Shown here piece after piece: positions 26,939-34,373 of a stretch of 64,000 nt of DNA. The notes under the pieces are model-generated. The model was not told the DNA's origin, ran no database searches, and saw nothing but the letters and a program-made list of their open reading frames with translations. The translations under genes were made by a program, and so were the position numbers. Every line of letters begins with the position of its first letter. Position 1 is the first letter of the stretch. Origin of the DNA: Porticoccus sp964395715 (GTDB lineage: Bacteria; Pseudomonadota; Gammaproteobacteria; Pseudomonadales; Porticoccaceae). Where the stretch lies: contig CAYNAU010000003.1 in the NCBI GenBank assembly GCA_964395715.1, forward strand, positions 186,001-250,000, written 5' to 3'.

Positions 26939-27883
26939 GTGGAAAAAATTCCGGTTGGTATTAGCGCCTGTCTGATGGGCGAAGAGGTCCGCCATAACGG
27001 CGGGCACAAGCGTGATGCCTATATCAATGGCACCCTGTCATCTTTCTTTTCCTTTCATCATTTCTGTCCCGAAGTCGGTATTGGTCTCGGTGTGCCCAGG
27101 CCTGCCATCAGGTTGCTGGCGACGGATCGGGGCATTCGTGCAGTGGGTAGCCGGGATTCAGAGCTGGACGTAACGGATCAACTTGCCAGCTACAGCCAGG
27201 AGCAATTTCCACTGATTCAGCAATGCTCCGGCATGATCGTGAAAAGAGCTTCCCCCAGTTGCGGTATGGAGCGGGTCAAGGTGTACAACGACAAGAACAT
27301 GCCTCACCCCGAGGGGAGTGGTGTATTCGCCGCGGCCATTATGGAAAAATTTCCCCTGTTGCCGATGGAAGAGGAAGGTCGACTGGGTGACCCGGGGTTG
27401 CGGGAAAACTTTGTGCAGCGGGTTTTTATCTATCACCGCTGGCGTACGGAATATGCCAATGCACTGAGTGTAAAAAAACTGACCGAGTTCCATGCCCGAC
27501 ATAAATTAATCTACATGAGCCATGATCAGGACCGCTCCAGGGAACTGGGTCGAATTGCCGCTACGGCCCGCAGTGATAATCTCGAACAGGTCGCTACTGA
27601 ATATATTGCCCTGGCGATGGGGACCCTGAAAAAAGTCGCCAGTCGAAAGAACCACGTCAATGTGCTGCAACATATTCAGGGGTATCTCAAGAAACAGCTG
27701 GACGCCGATGACAAGCAGGAGTTGGTTGAAGTATTTGAGCGGTACCGCCAGGGAGAAATTCCGCTTATCGTGCCGATTACCCTGCTCAGGCACCATTTTC
27801 GAAAAGTGCCGGACGACTATATCAGTCAGTCCTGGTATATGAACCCCTACCCGGAAGAACTTAAATTGCGCAACCTGGTGTAA
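26939..27883 (+). CDS. DUF523-DUF1722 fusion protein (TudS/YbgA-like)
   Basis: A 314-residue two-domain protein. The N-terminal DUF523 domain (1-150; ISACLMGEEVRHNGGHKRD, FCPEVGIGLGVPRP, VKRASPSCG) carries the three conserved cysteines that in TudS-type desulphidases bind a [4Fe-4S] cluster acting on thiouracil. The C-terminal DUF1722 domain (175-305; FHARHKLIYMSHDQ, LVPITLLRHHF, DDYISQSWYMNPYP) is the YbgA type, often found next to photolyases; no photolyase is here. The GTG at 26939, with GAGG upstream, is preferred to TTG 26921. The substrate is not established for this fusion. Confidence 0.85.
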   Translation: MEKIPVGISACLMGEEVRHNGGHKRDAYINGTLSSFFSFHHFCPEVGIGLGVPRPAIRLLATDRGIRAVGSRDSELDVTDQLASYSQEQFPLIQQCSGMIVKRASPSCGMERVKVYNDKNMPHPEGSGVFAAAIMEKFPLLPMEEEGRLGDPGLRENFVQRVFIYHRWRTEYANALSVKKLTEFHARHKLIYMSHDQDRSRELGRIAATARSDNLEQVATEYIALAMGTLKKVASRKNHVNVLQHIQGYLKKQLDADDKQELVEVFERYRQGEIPLIVPITLLRHHFRKVPDDYISQSWYMNPYPEELKLRNLV

Positions 27884-27889
27884 GTGCTG

Positions 27890-28087
27890 ATGAGCACAGA
27901 GAAAAAGAAAAGAAATATTCCGGTATCACTCATCGTGCTGGATATGTTCGGGGCAGTATTGGCTGCCATTGGCGTTCTGGGTTTGATGGAAGCGGGCTCA
28001 CTGGGAAATTATCTTCTCCTGGCTGGCGGTATCCTGCTGATGACACCATTGGTATTACATATTTTAAACCGGGTGCGCGGCCGCTAG
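27890..28087 (+). CDS. Small membrane protein, possibly DUF1418-like
   Basis: A 65-residue protein with a basic N-terminus (STEKKKRNIP) and two hydrophobic segments, VSLIVLDMFGAVLAAIGVLG and NYLLLAGGILLMTPLVLHIL, ending in a basic tail. The layout resembles the YbjC/DUF1418 family, but the match is by eye only. It starts 6 bases after the DUF1722 gene; GTG 27884 is an alternative start. It precedes nfeD by 30 bases, so it may belong to the same unit. Function unknown. Confidence 0.6.
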   Translation: MSTEKKKRNIPVSLIVLDMFGAVLAAIGVLGLMEAGSLGNYLLLAGGILLMTPLVLHILNRVRGR

Positions 28088-28117
28088 GCTTGCGGTAACT
28101 AAAGAGGAATCGTCTAC

Positions 28118-28573
28118 ATGGAATTTGAGCTTGCGAGCTGGCACTGGTTGGTGCTGGGGATCCTTCTTGTGATTATGGAAATTTTTATTCCCAGTTTCAC
28201 TGTCCTTTGGTTTGGCCTGGGTGCGTTGGTGGTCGGGGTGGTGTTGTGGCCCTTGCCCGAGTTGCCACTGGTGGTGCAATTACTTATCTGGATCTTCGCC
28301 TCCTGCCTGTTTGCAATTCTGTGGTTCAAGTATTTCAAGCCGCGCATGATCGATAAAACCACGGCGGGTATTGCCCGGGAAGCGGCTGTGGGTGAATCGG
28401 GGCGGGTCATTAAAGTGCCCGCCGGAGAAAGCCGCGGAGTGGTGCGCTTCGCGACTCCCATCCTAAGTGCGGATGAATGGGAGTTCATCTGTGAGCAGGA
28501 CGTTGCGGTAGGTGACCGCGTGTTTATCAAGGAGTTTTCCGGTAACACCCTGATCGTGGTCAAGCTGGATTAA
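28118..28573 (+). CDS. NfeD-family membrane protein (YbbK-like)
   Basis: A 151-residue short NfeD protein: an N-terminal membrane part with two to three helices (WHWLVLGILLVIMEIFIPSF, LWFGLGALVVGVVLWPLPEL, LVVQLLIWIFASCLFAILWF) and a C-terminal OB-fold domain (VIKVPAGESRGVVRF, VGDRVFIKEFSGNTLIVVK). Short NfeD proteins partner SPFH proteins such as QmcA, encoded by the next gene. Together they are thought to organise membrane microdomains. Its TAA stop codon is also the first three bases of an inverted-repeat element that fills the gap to the partner gene. Confidence 0.88.
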   Translation: MEFELASWHWLVLGILLVIMEIFIPSFTVLWFGLGALVVGVVLWPLPELPLVVQLLIWIFASCLFAILWFKYFKPRMIDKTTAGIAREAAVGESGRVIKVPAGESRGVVRFATPILSADEWEFICEQDVAVGDRVFIKEFSGNTLIVVKLD

Positions 28574-28716
28574 CAGCCAATTGAAAAACTATCTGCGTGG
28601 CTTCTGCGTCGTTAACATTGAACTCAAAATGCTCATTTATGAGTTATAAACTCCGCTTTTTCGTCCAATGTTGCCTTGCATAACCGGCCTCAAAAACCTT
28701 TTTCAACAGGCTGTTA
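28571..28716. repeat. MITE-like inverted-repeat element between nfeD and qmcA
   Basis: A 146-base non-coding element with imperfect 20-base terminal inverted repeats (28571-28590 and 28697-28716, 16 of 20 matching): TAACAGCCAATTGAAAAA at the left against the complement of TTTTTCAACAGGCTGTTA at the right. Inner arms also pair imperfectly (AACATTGAAC at 28614-28623 with GTCCAATGTT at 28663-28672), and CTCAT-TT-ATGAG sits at the centre. Similar intergenic repeats occur in marine gammaproteobacteria (recollection, not searched). The left end supplies the stop codon of nfeD. Confidence 0.65.
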
Positions 28717-28775
28717 AAGTGCATTGGCTGACTATTAAGAACGAATTGAATTAAGTCCCTTGAAAGGAGATAAAA

Positions 28776-29627
28776 ATGGAAGGGTCTATTGTTGTTTTTG
28801 CATTGCTTTTGTTGGTGGCCATCACAATTGGCCTGGGTGTCAGGATTGTGGCTCAGGGTAGCAAGCATGTGGTGCAACGGCTGGGTAAGTACCATAAAAC
28901 CCTGCCGCCTGGTCTGAATATCATTATTCCCTATATTGATACGGTGGCCTACAAGGTTTCCACCAAAGACATTGTTCTCGATATCCCGTCTCAAGAGGTT
29001 ATCACCAGGGACAACGTGGTGATCATTGCCAATGCCGTGGCCTACATCAACATTGTATCCCCCGAAAAGGCAGTCTATGGGGTGGAGGACTATGAGCTGG
29101 CCATCCGCAACCTGGTTCAGACATCCCTGCGCTCCATAGTCGGCGAGATGGACCTGGATGATGCCTTGTCTTCCCGTGACCAGATCAAGAGCAAGCTGAA
29201 AACTTCCATATCTGACGATATAGCCGACTGGGGCATCACCCTGAAAACCGTGGAAATTCAGGATATCAATCCCTCCGGTACCATGCAGCAGGCCATGGAA
29301 GAGCAGGCCGCTGCAGAGCGCCAGCGGCGGGCAACGGTCACCCGCGCAGATGGTGAGAAAACCGCGGCCATCCTGGAAGCGGAAGGGCGCCTGGAGGCAT
29401 CACGGCGGGATGCGGAAGCCAAGGTGGTATTGGCAACAGCTACCCAAGAGGCGATTGAAAAGGTAACCGCCGGTATTCAGGATAAGGAACTGCCGGCAGT
29501 GTATCTGCTGGGGGAGAAGTACGTAGAAGCCATGCGCGGGATTGCTGAGTCTGAAAATGCCAAGATGGTGGTGCTGCCTGCCGATATTCCCGCCGCTGTC
29601 CGTGGTCTGATGGGGGCTCAAAAATAA
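28776..29627 (+). CDS. qmcA: SPFH-domain membrane-microdomain protein QmcA
   Basis: A stomatin/prohibitin-family protein of 283 residues anchored by one N-terminal helix (IVVFALLLLVAITIGLGV). The SPFH domain begins at VRIVAQGSKHVVQRLGKY and includes LPPGLNIIIPYIDTVAYKVS and LDIPSQEVITRDNVVI. A long Ala/Glu/Arg-rich coiled coil follows (EQAAAERQRRATVTRADGEK), typical of oligomeric scaffolds. It is the expected partner of the NfeD protein upstream. A strong ribosome site, AAAGGAG, sits 10 bases before the ATG, so it can be translated independently of nfeD despite the intervening repeat. Confidence 0.92.
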   Translation: MEGSIVVFALLLLVAITIGLGVRIVAQGSKHVVQRLGKYHKTLPPGLNIIIPYIDTVAYKVSTKDIVLDIPSQEVITRDNVVIIANAVAYINIVSPEKAVYGVEDYELAIRNLVQTSLRSIVGEMDLDDALSSRDQIKSKLKTSISDDIADWGITLKTVEIQDINPSGTMQQAMEEQAAAERQRRATVTRADGEKTAAILEAEGRLEASRRDAEAKVVLATATQEAIEKVTAGIQDKELPAVYLLGEKYVEAMRGIAESENAKMVVLPADIPAAVRGLMGAQK

Positions 29628-29696
29628 CCAATACTGGTCAACCGGTTGCGCTATGGCGCGTTATATTGTTTGTACGGCCCAACAAATGGTATTTCC

Positions 29697-30080
29697 ATGT
29701 TGAAGATAACTGCTTTACTCGTCGCGGCGATGTTGCTGAGTGCCTGCAGCCATTACGGTGCATCCTCACGGGCTGACAGCAGTGGCATCATCATTGATCG
29801 ACAGGGCGTGGATATGTCCAGGTATTACAGCGATCTCAATGAGTGCCAGGGTTATGCGTCCGAAGTAAGAGTGGCCGAGCGCACGGCCACTTCGACCGCC
29901 GGGGGTGCGGTGGTAGGTGGTGTGATCGGCGCAGTGGTCGGGGACAGTGATACCGCCAAGCGCGGTGCGGGCGTCGGTGCTGTCACTGGGGCCATCAAAG
30001 GCGTTTCATCGGGTTCGCGGGAGCGTGAACAGGTGGTGAAAAACTGTCTGCGCGGGCGCGGTTACCGGGTGCTCAATTGA
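29697..30080 (+). CDS. Glycine-zipper lipoprotein
   Basis: A 127-residue predicted outer-membrane lipoprotein. The start at ATG 29697 gives MLKITALLVAAMLLSACSHY with lipobox L-S-A-C; a TTG start at 29646 would bury the signal peptide. A small domain (DRQGVDMSRYYSDLNECQGY) is followed by a glycine-zipper segment (TAGGAVVGGVIGAVVG and GAGVGAVTGAIKGVSSG) that can embed in a membrane, and then KNCLRGRGYRVLN, a tail seen in many such proteins. A conserved Cys pair (around NECQGY and NCLRGR) may form a disulphide. Exact role unknown. Confidence 0.82.
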   Translation: MLKITALLVAAMLLSACSHYGASSRADSSGIIIDRQGVDMSRYYSDLNECQGYASEVRVAERTATSTAGGAVVGGVIGAVVGDSDTAKRGAGVGAVTGAIKGVSSGSREREQVVKNCLRGRGYRVLN

Positions 30081-30090
30081 TCATGGGCCG

Positions 30091-30837
30091 CTAGTCCATC
30101 AGCAACAACGGAAAAGGGAGTTGTTCCAGCAGCTCAAACCATTGTCTTTCCGTCAGGCCCGCCAGCAGATCCTTCGGCATTAACACCAGTGATGCCGGGG
30201 CGAGTCTAAGGGCGCGAAGTTGCTCGGGACGGGTGGAGGCGGCCGCCTGAAAATGCCATCGCACGCCCTCAGTCGACAACTTTCCGGCGACATCTGCGGG
30301 TAGAGGGGTCTCGCTGACAATAGTGATATCCGACACCATACCGTTGGCAGCCAGCAGGTGGGCCACCTCCAGCATTCGCTCAAATACACTGGTGTTTTCA
30401 TAGATTAATACCAGCTGCCCGGGCTGTCGTGGCCCCTGCTGCCGGGCCAGACCCTTACGGTTGCGACCGGGCAGGAAGACATCGCACCCTCGAATGGACA
30501 AGGATTGTATGGCTACCTTGCCACTCTCCACAGCAAACGTGCATTCCAGTTTGTCCTGTGCGCTCAGTTCCTCCAGCAGGTGACGGGCCTGGGCACTGGC
30601 AAGCCGGTTAATGCGCAGCAATTCCTCTGGATCCAGGATTCGCTCTTCAGCAGACAGGTAATTAATCTCGGTGGAAAAGGGCAGTCCCGCCGCCGACATC
30701 AGCTGGCTGTCTTCAATGTATAGGCCTGACAGGCTCGCATCCAGGCGACGGGCGATGCTGATCAGTGTCGACAGCCCTTCATCGGTGGCACTGTGCATGT
30801 CCAATGCGATTAAAATACGACGCCTGGCGTTACTCAT
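30091..30837 (-). CDS. Universal stress protein-like protein
   Basis: A 248-residue protein with a Usp-type beginning (RRRILIALDMHSATDEGLST, then ARRLDASLSGLYIEDSQLMS). The second half (GQLVLIYENTSVFERMLEVA onward) looks like a second, diverged alpha/beta domain ending in LPFPLLLMD. No G-x2-G-x9-G(S/T) nucleotide motif is obvious, so it may not bind ATP. ATG 30837 overlaps the end of the Lon-like gene by 8 bases, implying co-translation; a GTG one codon earlier is possible. It is convergent with the lipoprotein gene. Role inferred: stress-linked accessory to the protease. Confidence 0.65.
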   Translation of the reverse strand: MSNARRRILIALDMHSATDEGLSTLISIARRLDASLSGLYIEDSQLMSAAGLPFSTEINYLSAEERILDPEELLRINRLASAQARHLLEELSAQDKLECTFAVESGKVAIQSLSIRGCDVFLPGRNRKGLARQQGPRQPGQLVLIYENTSVFERMLEVAHLLAANGMVSDITIVSETPLPADVAGKLSTEGVRWHFQAAASTRPEQLRALRLAPASLVLMPKDLLAGLTERQWFELLEQLPFPLLLMD

Positions 30838-33253
30838 CACCGTCTTCGTCCCCCTTGTCGTGGGCTGCGAATTTTTTCGCGGCTGCTATCCACGCCTCAA
30901 TCTTTGTTGCCACCCGGCCATTTACTGATTCCGCCGGGTATTGGCCCGTGGCATCCGGTATACCGGCGTTGAGACCAGTGAGCAGTGACAGCGCTTCATC
31001 AATCGTTGAAACGGCGTAAATATGGAAGCGACCTTCTTTGACGGCATCGATAACGCGCCGGTCCAGCATCAGGTGCTGGGTGTTGGCGTCAGGCATGACA
31101 ACCCCCTGGTTACCTGTTAGACCTCGGGCCTGACAGATATCAAAAAATCCCTCAATTTTCTGGTTGATACCTCCGATGGCCTGCACCTGCCCGTGCTGAT
31201 TGATCGAGCCGGTGACAGCCAGATCCTGCCGGATTGGTATATCGGCGATGGCCGACAACAACACGGTGATTTCGGCGACTGAGGCACTGTCCCCCTCGAC
31301 CCCACCATAGGACTGTTCAAACACCAGGCTGGCGGAGATGGGTAAGGGCCGATCCTTGGCAAAGCGACTGGCAATAAAGGCAGACAAAATCAGCACTGCC
31401 TTGGAGTGGATATTGCCGCCGAGTTTAACCTCCCGCTCAATATCCACCACCTTGCCAGTGCCCAGGCGGGCCTGGGCGGTGATTCGTGTTGGCTGACCAA
31501 AGGCATATTCCCCCAACAGGAAAACCGACAGGCCATTAATCTGGGCCACTCGGGTGCCGCTGGTGTCCACCAGCTGAATATCTCGCAGGATACTTTCGTG
31601 CACGCGCTCCCGAAACTGGTCCATGCGTCGGGTGGCAGCATCGACGGCTTGCTGCAGGTGCTCGGCAGAAATATGCTCAGCCCCGGCCATACCAGCGTAG
31701 TAATCGCTTTCACACAACAGGTCTGTCAGTCTGTTCAGGTGCAGTGGCAGTTTTTCTGCATCTTCGAGTATGCGCGATCCCTGTTCAATTACACGTGCCA
31801 CGGCGCCGGTGTCCAGGGGACGGAGGGATTTTTTATGTTGCAGCGCAGCGATCAGCCTGGCGTAGCCCAGGGTATTTTCGTCGTTGCGTGGCAGGTCTTC
31901 CGAGAGATCTGCCGGCACCTTGAACAGCAGGTTGAAATCCGGATCATAGGCTTGCAGCAGGTAGTAGATCATGCGGTCGCCCAACAGGATAACTTTCAGG
32001 TCAAGGGGCACCGGTTGCGGTTCCAGGGACTTGGTGCTGACCAGGCTGAGTAGCTGGTCGATGGACTCAATGCGAACTTCCCGGGACTGCAGTGCCCGTT
32101 TCAGGGTATCCCAGGCAAAGGGGTTGGTGAGCACCTTAATGGCGTCCAAAAGCAGGTAACCGCCATTGGCGCGGTGCAGGGCGCCATTGCGGATCAGGGT
32201 GAAATCGGTGGTCAGTGTGCCGAACTGGGCCTCATGTTCCACCCGCCCCATCAGGTTGTTGAGTGAGGGGTTGTCCTCGTAGACGATTGGCGGGCTGCAG
32301 CTATCACTGTTATCCACCAGCACGTTAACCTTGTACATGGGGAATTCATGTACCCGGGCCTTGAGGTCTTCCGGCATGCTGGACTGGCCCTCTTCCTCAC
32401 GAAACACATCGGCATTTTCAATGACATTCTGTTTGACCTCACTGAGGAAGCTGATCACTTCGTCGTGCTCGCCATAGCGGTTTTCCAGTTCACGGAAAAT
32501 CTGATTGATGGCATTCTGAACAATGCTCTGGTTGAGTTTTTTCATGCGTTCGCGCCCCTCCTTCATCCAGAGGGGCATCTGCAGGACAACTTCCTTGAGT
32601 TCTTCCTTGAGTTCGTTAATTTTGTCCTCGATGGTTTTCTGCTCATCTTCACTGAGGGCTTCAAACTCTTTCGGGGTGATGATCTCTTCGTTTGCCAGCG
32701 GCGCGAGGGTGTAGCCACTGGGGGTCTGCATCAGGGCGATATTCATCTGCTTGGCTTTGTCTCGCAGTGCCGCAAATGCTTTTTGCTCGCGATCGCTGTA
32801 TTCCTGCGAAATTTCATTGAGGCGTGCCTTGTACTCGGCACTGTGAAAAACCCCTGGAATGGTGACCAGCAGATCCTCGACGCATTGTTCCATGTCTTTC
32901 TTCAGGCAGGAGGCAATGCCGCAGGGGAGCTTCAGCACTTTGGGCTGCTGTGGGGCACTGAAATTATTGATATAGCACCAGTCATTGGGTCGGGGGCCTT
33001 CGGCAACCTGTTGTTGCAGAAAATCCCGGAGCATTTCATGTTTGCCCATGCCCGGGGAACCCATCACGTAAATGTTGTATCCCTCGTGGTTGATACCAAG
33101 GCCGAAACGCAGCGCCTCCAGGGCACGGTCCTGACCAAAGTAATTGTCCAGGTGTTCCAGTTCCGTGGTGTCCCTGAAAGGCAGTGTGGCCGGGTCACAG
33201 CGCCGGTAGAGTTGCTCGGCCGGCAGTTCCTTGATGTTTTCTTTTTCTGTCAC
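30830..33253 (-). CDS. Lon-like ATP-dependent protease (AAA_32/LonB-type)
   Basis: An 807-residue Lon-family protein distinct from housekeeping Lon: it lacks the LAN domain and starts with an AAA-type N-terminus. Walker A GSPGMGKH is at residues 65-72. A long helical insertion (about 150-290) sits inside the ATPase part, followed by YLLLDAIKVLTNPFAWDTLK and LKVILLGDRMIYYLLQAYDP. The C-terminal Lon protease domain has the Ser-Lys dyad: Ser in EGDSASVAE (near 655) and Lys in GGINQKIEGFFD (near 697). The start is GTG. It lies between the host-attachment-family gene (12 bases upstream) and the Usp gene (overlapping). Confidence 0.9.
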   Translation of the reverse strand: MTEKENIKELPAEQLYRRCDPATLPFRDTTELEHLDNYFGQDRALEALRFGLGINHEGYNIYVMGSPGMGKHEMLRDFLQQQVAEGPRPNDWCYINNFSAPQQPKVLKLPCGIASCLKKDMEQCVEDLLVTIPGVFHSAEYKARLNEISQEYSDREQKAFAALRDKAKQMNIALMQTPSGYTLAPLANEEIITPKEFEALSEDEQKTIEDKINELKEELKEVVLQMPLWMKEGRERMKKLNQSIVQNAINQIFRELENRYGEHDEVISFLSEVKQNVIENADVFREEEGQSSMPEDLKARVHEFPMYKVNVLVDNSDSCSPPIVYEDNPSLNNLMGRVEHEAQFGTLTTDFTLIRNGALHRANGGYLLLDAIKVLTNPFAWDTLKRALQSREVRIESIDQLLSLVSTKSLEPQPVPLDLKVILLGDRMIYYLLQAYDPDFNLLFKVPADLSEDLPRNDENTLGYARLIAALQHKKSLRPLDTGAVARVIEQGSRILEDAEKLPLHLNRLTDLLCESDYYAGMAGAEHISAEHLQQAVDAATRRMDQFRERVHESILRDIQLVDTSGTRVAQINGLSVFLLGEYAFGQPTRITAQARLGTGKVVDIEREVKLGGNIHSKAVLILSAFIASRFAKDRPLPISASLVFEQSYGGVEGDSASVAEITVLLSAIADIPIRQDLAVTGSINQHGQVQAIGGINQKIEGFFDICQARGLTGNQGVVMPDANTQHLMLDRRVIDAVKEGRFHIYAVSTIDEALSLLTGLNAGIPDATGQYPAESVNGRVATKIEAWIAAAKKFAAHDKGDEDGDE

Positions 33254-33264
33254 GTTCTACTCGC

Positions 33265-33696
33265 CTACAGGTATTCAGGTAAATGGTTGCGGATGTCTTC
33301 GTTTGAAGCCTTGACCAGCTGCAGGTCGAATTCCCCTTGCACGGCAGCTTTGACATTTTTGTCGAGGTGTTTGTGCAGTGCCCCCAGCATTTGCGAAGGG
33401 GCCACCAGATAGAGTCGCCGGAAGCGATCCTGTTCCCGTCCCGCGGCCAACAGGTCACAGAGCTCCCTGGCAAAAGTATCCCGTTCCTGGGCCTTGATCG
33501 CTGATTTTTCCCCGACCCCGTGCCTGCCCGATGGGCTGCTGCCGCTCTGTCTTCCAGGCTGATCGCTGACCAGTTCAGAGACCTTGAGCCTGCTTTCGCC
33601 ATGGAACATAGTGCTCACTTCCACCAGTGGTTCTTTCGAGCCGGCGGTATTAAAGATACGTGCCCTTGAAGCGTCGGCAACCAGTACCCAAGTCAT
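33265..33696 (-). CDS. Host-attachment-family (baeRF-like) protein
   Basis: A 143-residue protein of the family annotated as required for attachment to host cells (PF10116), related to bacterial eRF1-like release factors. It starts MTWVLVADASRARIFNTAG, the family hallmark, and continues through RDTFARELCDLLAAGREQDR and RLYLVAPSQMLGALHKHL, ending in EDIRNHLPEYL. The ATG has a strong GAGGAGG site. It leads a unit with the Lon-like protease and a Usp-like gene. The name reflects early Agrobacterium work; a ribosome- or stress-related role is more plausible here but unproven. Confidence 0.85.
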   Translation of the reverse strand: MTWVLVADASRARIFNTAGSKEPLVEVSTMFHGESRLKVSELVSDQPGRQSGSSPSGRHGVGEKSAIKAQERDTFARELCDLLAAGREQDRFRRLYLVAPSQMLGALHKHLDKNVKAAVQGEFDLQLVKASNEDIRNHLPEYL

Positions 33697-33825
33697 AACG
33701 ATTCCTCCTCTTGTACTCGTGTTTGTGTGCTTGATTTACTGCTTAAGCATAGTGTTGATCTGCCCGATTGGCACGGGAGAGCAGGAGGATTTTTTACGGG
33801 TGTTGAAGGTTGAGAAAAGGGCTGG

Positions 33826-34359
33826 TCAGTGCCTGACAGGCCGCTTTTGCAGTTTGCGCTGCAGGGTGCGGCGGTGCATGCCGAGACTGCGTGCCGTGGC
33901 TGAAATATTGCCGTCGTTCTCCGCCAGAACGCGCTGGATATGCTCCCACTCCAGGCGTTCTACCGAGGGTGGCGACTCGTTAATAGGCACTTCGGGGTTC
34001 GGGGTAACCCCCTCGAATGCGGACAGAATGTCATCGACACTGGCGGGTTTGCAAAGGTAGTTGCTGGCCCCCATCTTGATGGCTTCCACAGCGGTGGAGA
34101 TACTCGAGTAACCGGTCAGGATCAGTACCTCGATGGTCGGGTGTAGGGTCTTCAGTTGTGGCAACAGGTTCAGGCCGGATTCATTGTTCAGCTTCAGGTC
34201 CACCACTGCCTTGTCTGGCCGGTTTTCCAGACAAAGGGCAAGGGCTTCCTCGCCATTGCTGGCGGCAAAGACCCGGTAGCCACGTCGGGTCATGGCCCGT
34301 GCCAGGATACTGGCAAAGGTTGCATCATCGTCGACGATCAGTAGGGTGGGGTGCGTCAT
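33826..34359 (-). CDS. regA: Redox response regulator RegA/PrrA/RoxR
   Basis: A 177-residue response regulator of the RegA (PrrA, RoxR, ActR) family, global regulators of respiration and redox balance. The receiver domain has phospho-acceptor Asp54 (KAVVDLKLNNESGL) with the acidic pair at 10-12. A Pro-rich linker (TPNPEVPINESPP) follows. The Fis-type DNA-binding domain ends in NISATARSLGMHRRTLQRKL, nearly invariant in this family. The gene follows regB by 14 bases. Candidate recognition boxes are found upstream of nearby genes (37813-37827, 40275-40286, 46774-46789). Confidence 0.92.
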   Translation of the reverse strand: MTHPTLLIVDDDATFASILARAMTRRGYRVFAASNGEEALALCLENRPDKAVVDLKLNNESGLNLLPQLKTLHPTIEVLILTGYSSISTAVEAIKMGASNYLCKPASVDDILSAFEGVTPNPEVPINESPPSVERLEWEHIQRVLAENDGNISATARSLGMHRRTLQRKLQKRPVRH

Positions 34360-34373
34360 GGCAAGTCCGTGTT

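Noticed and set aside
32348..33412. Plus-strand open frame of 354 codons opposite the Lon-like protease
   Set aside because: Antisense to well-conserved Lon-family coding sequence; no motif, signal or plausible ribosome site.
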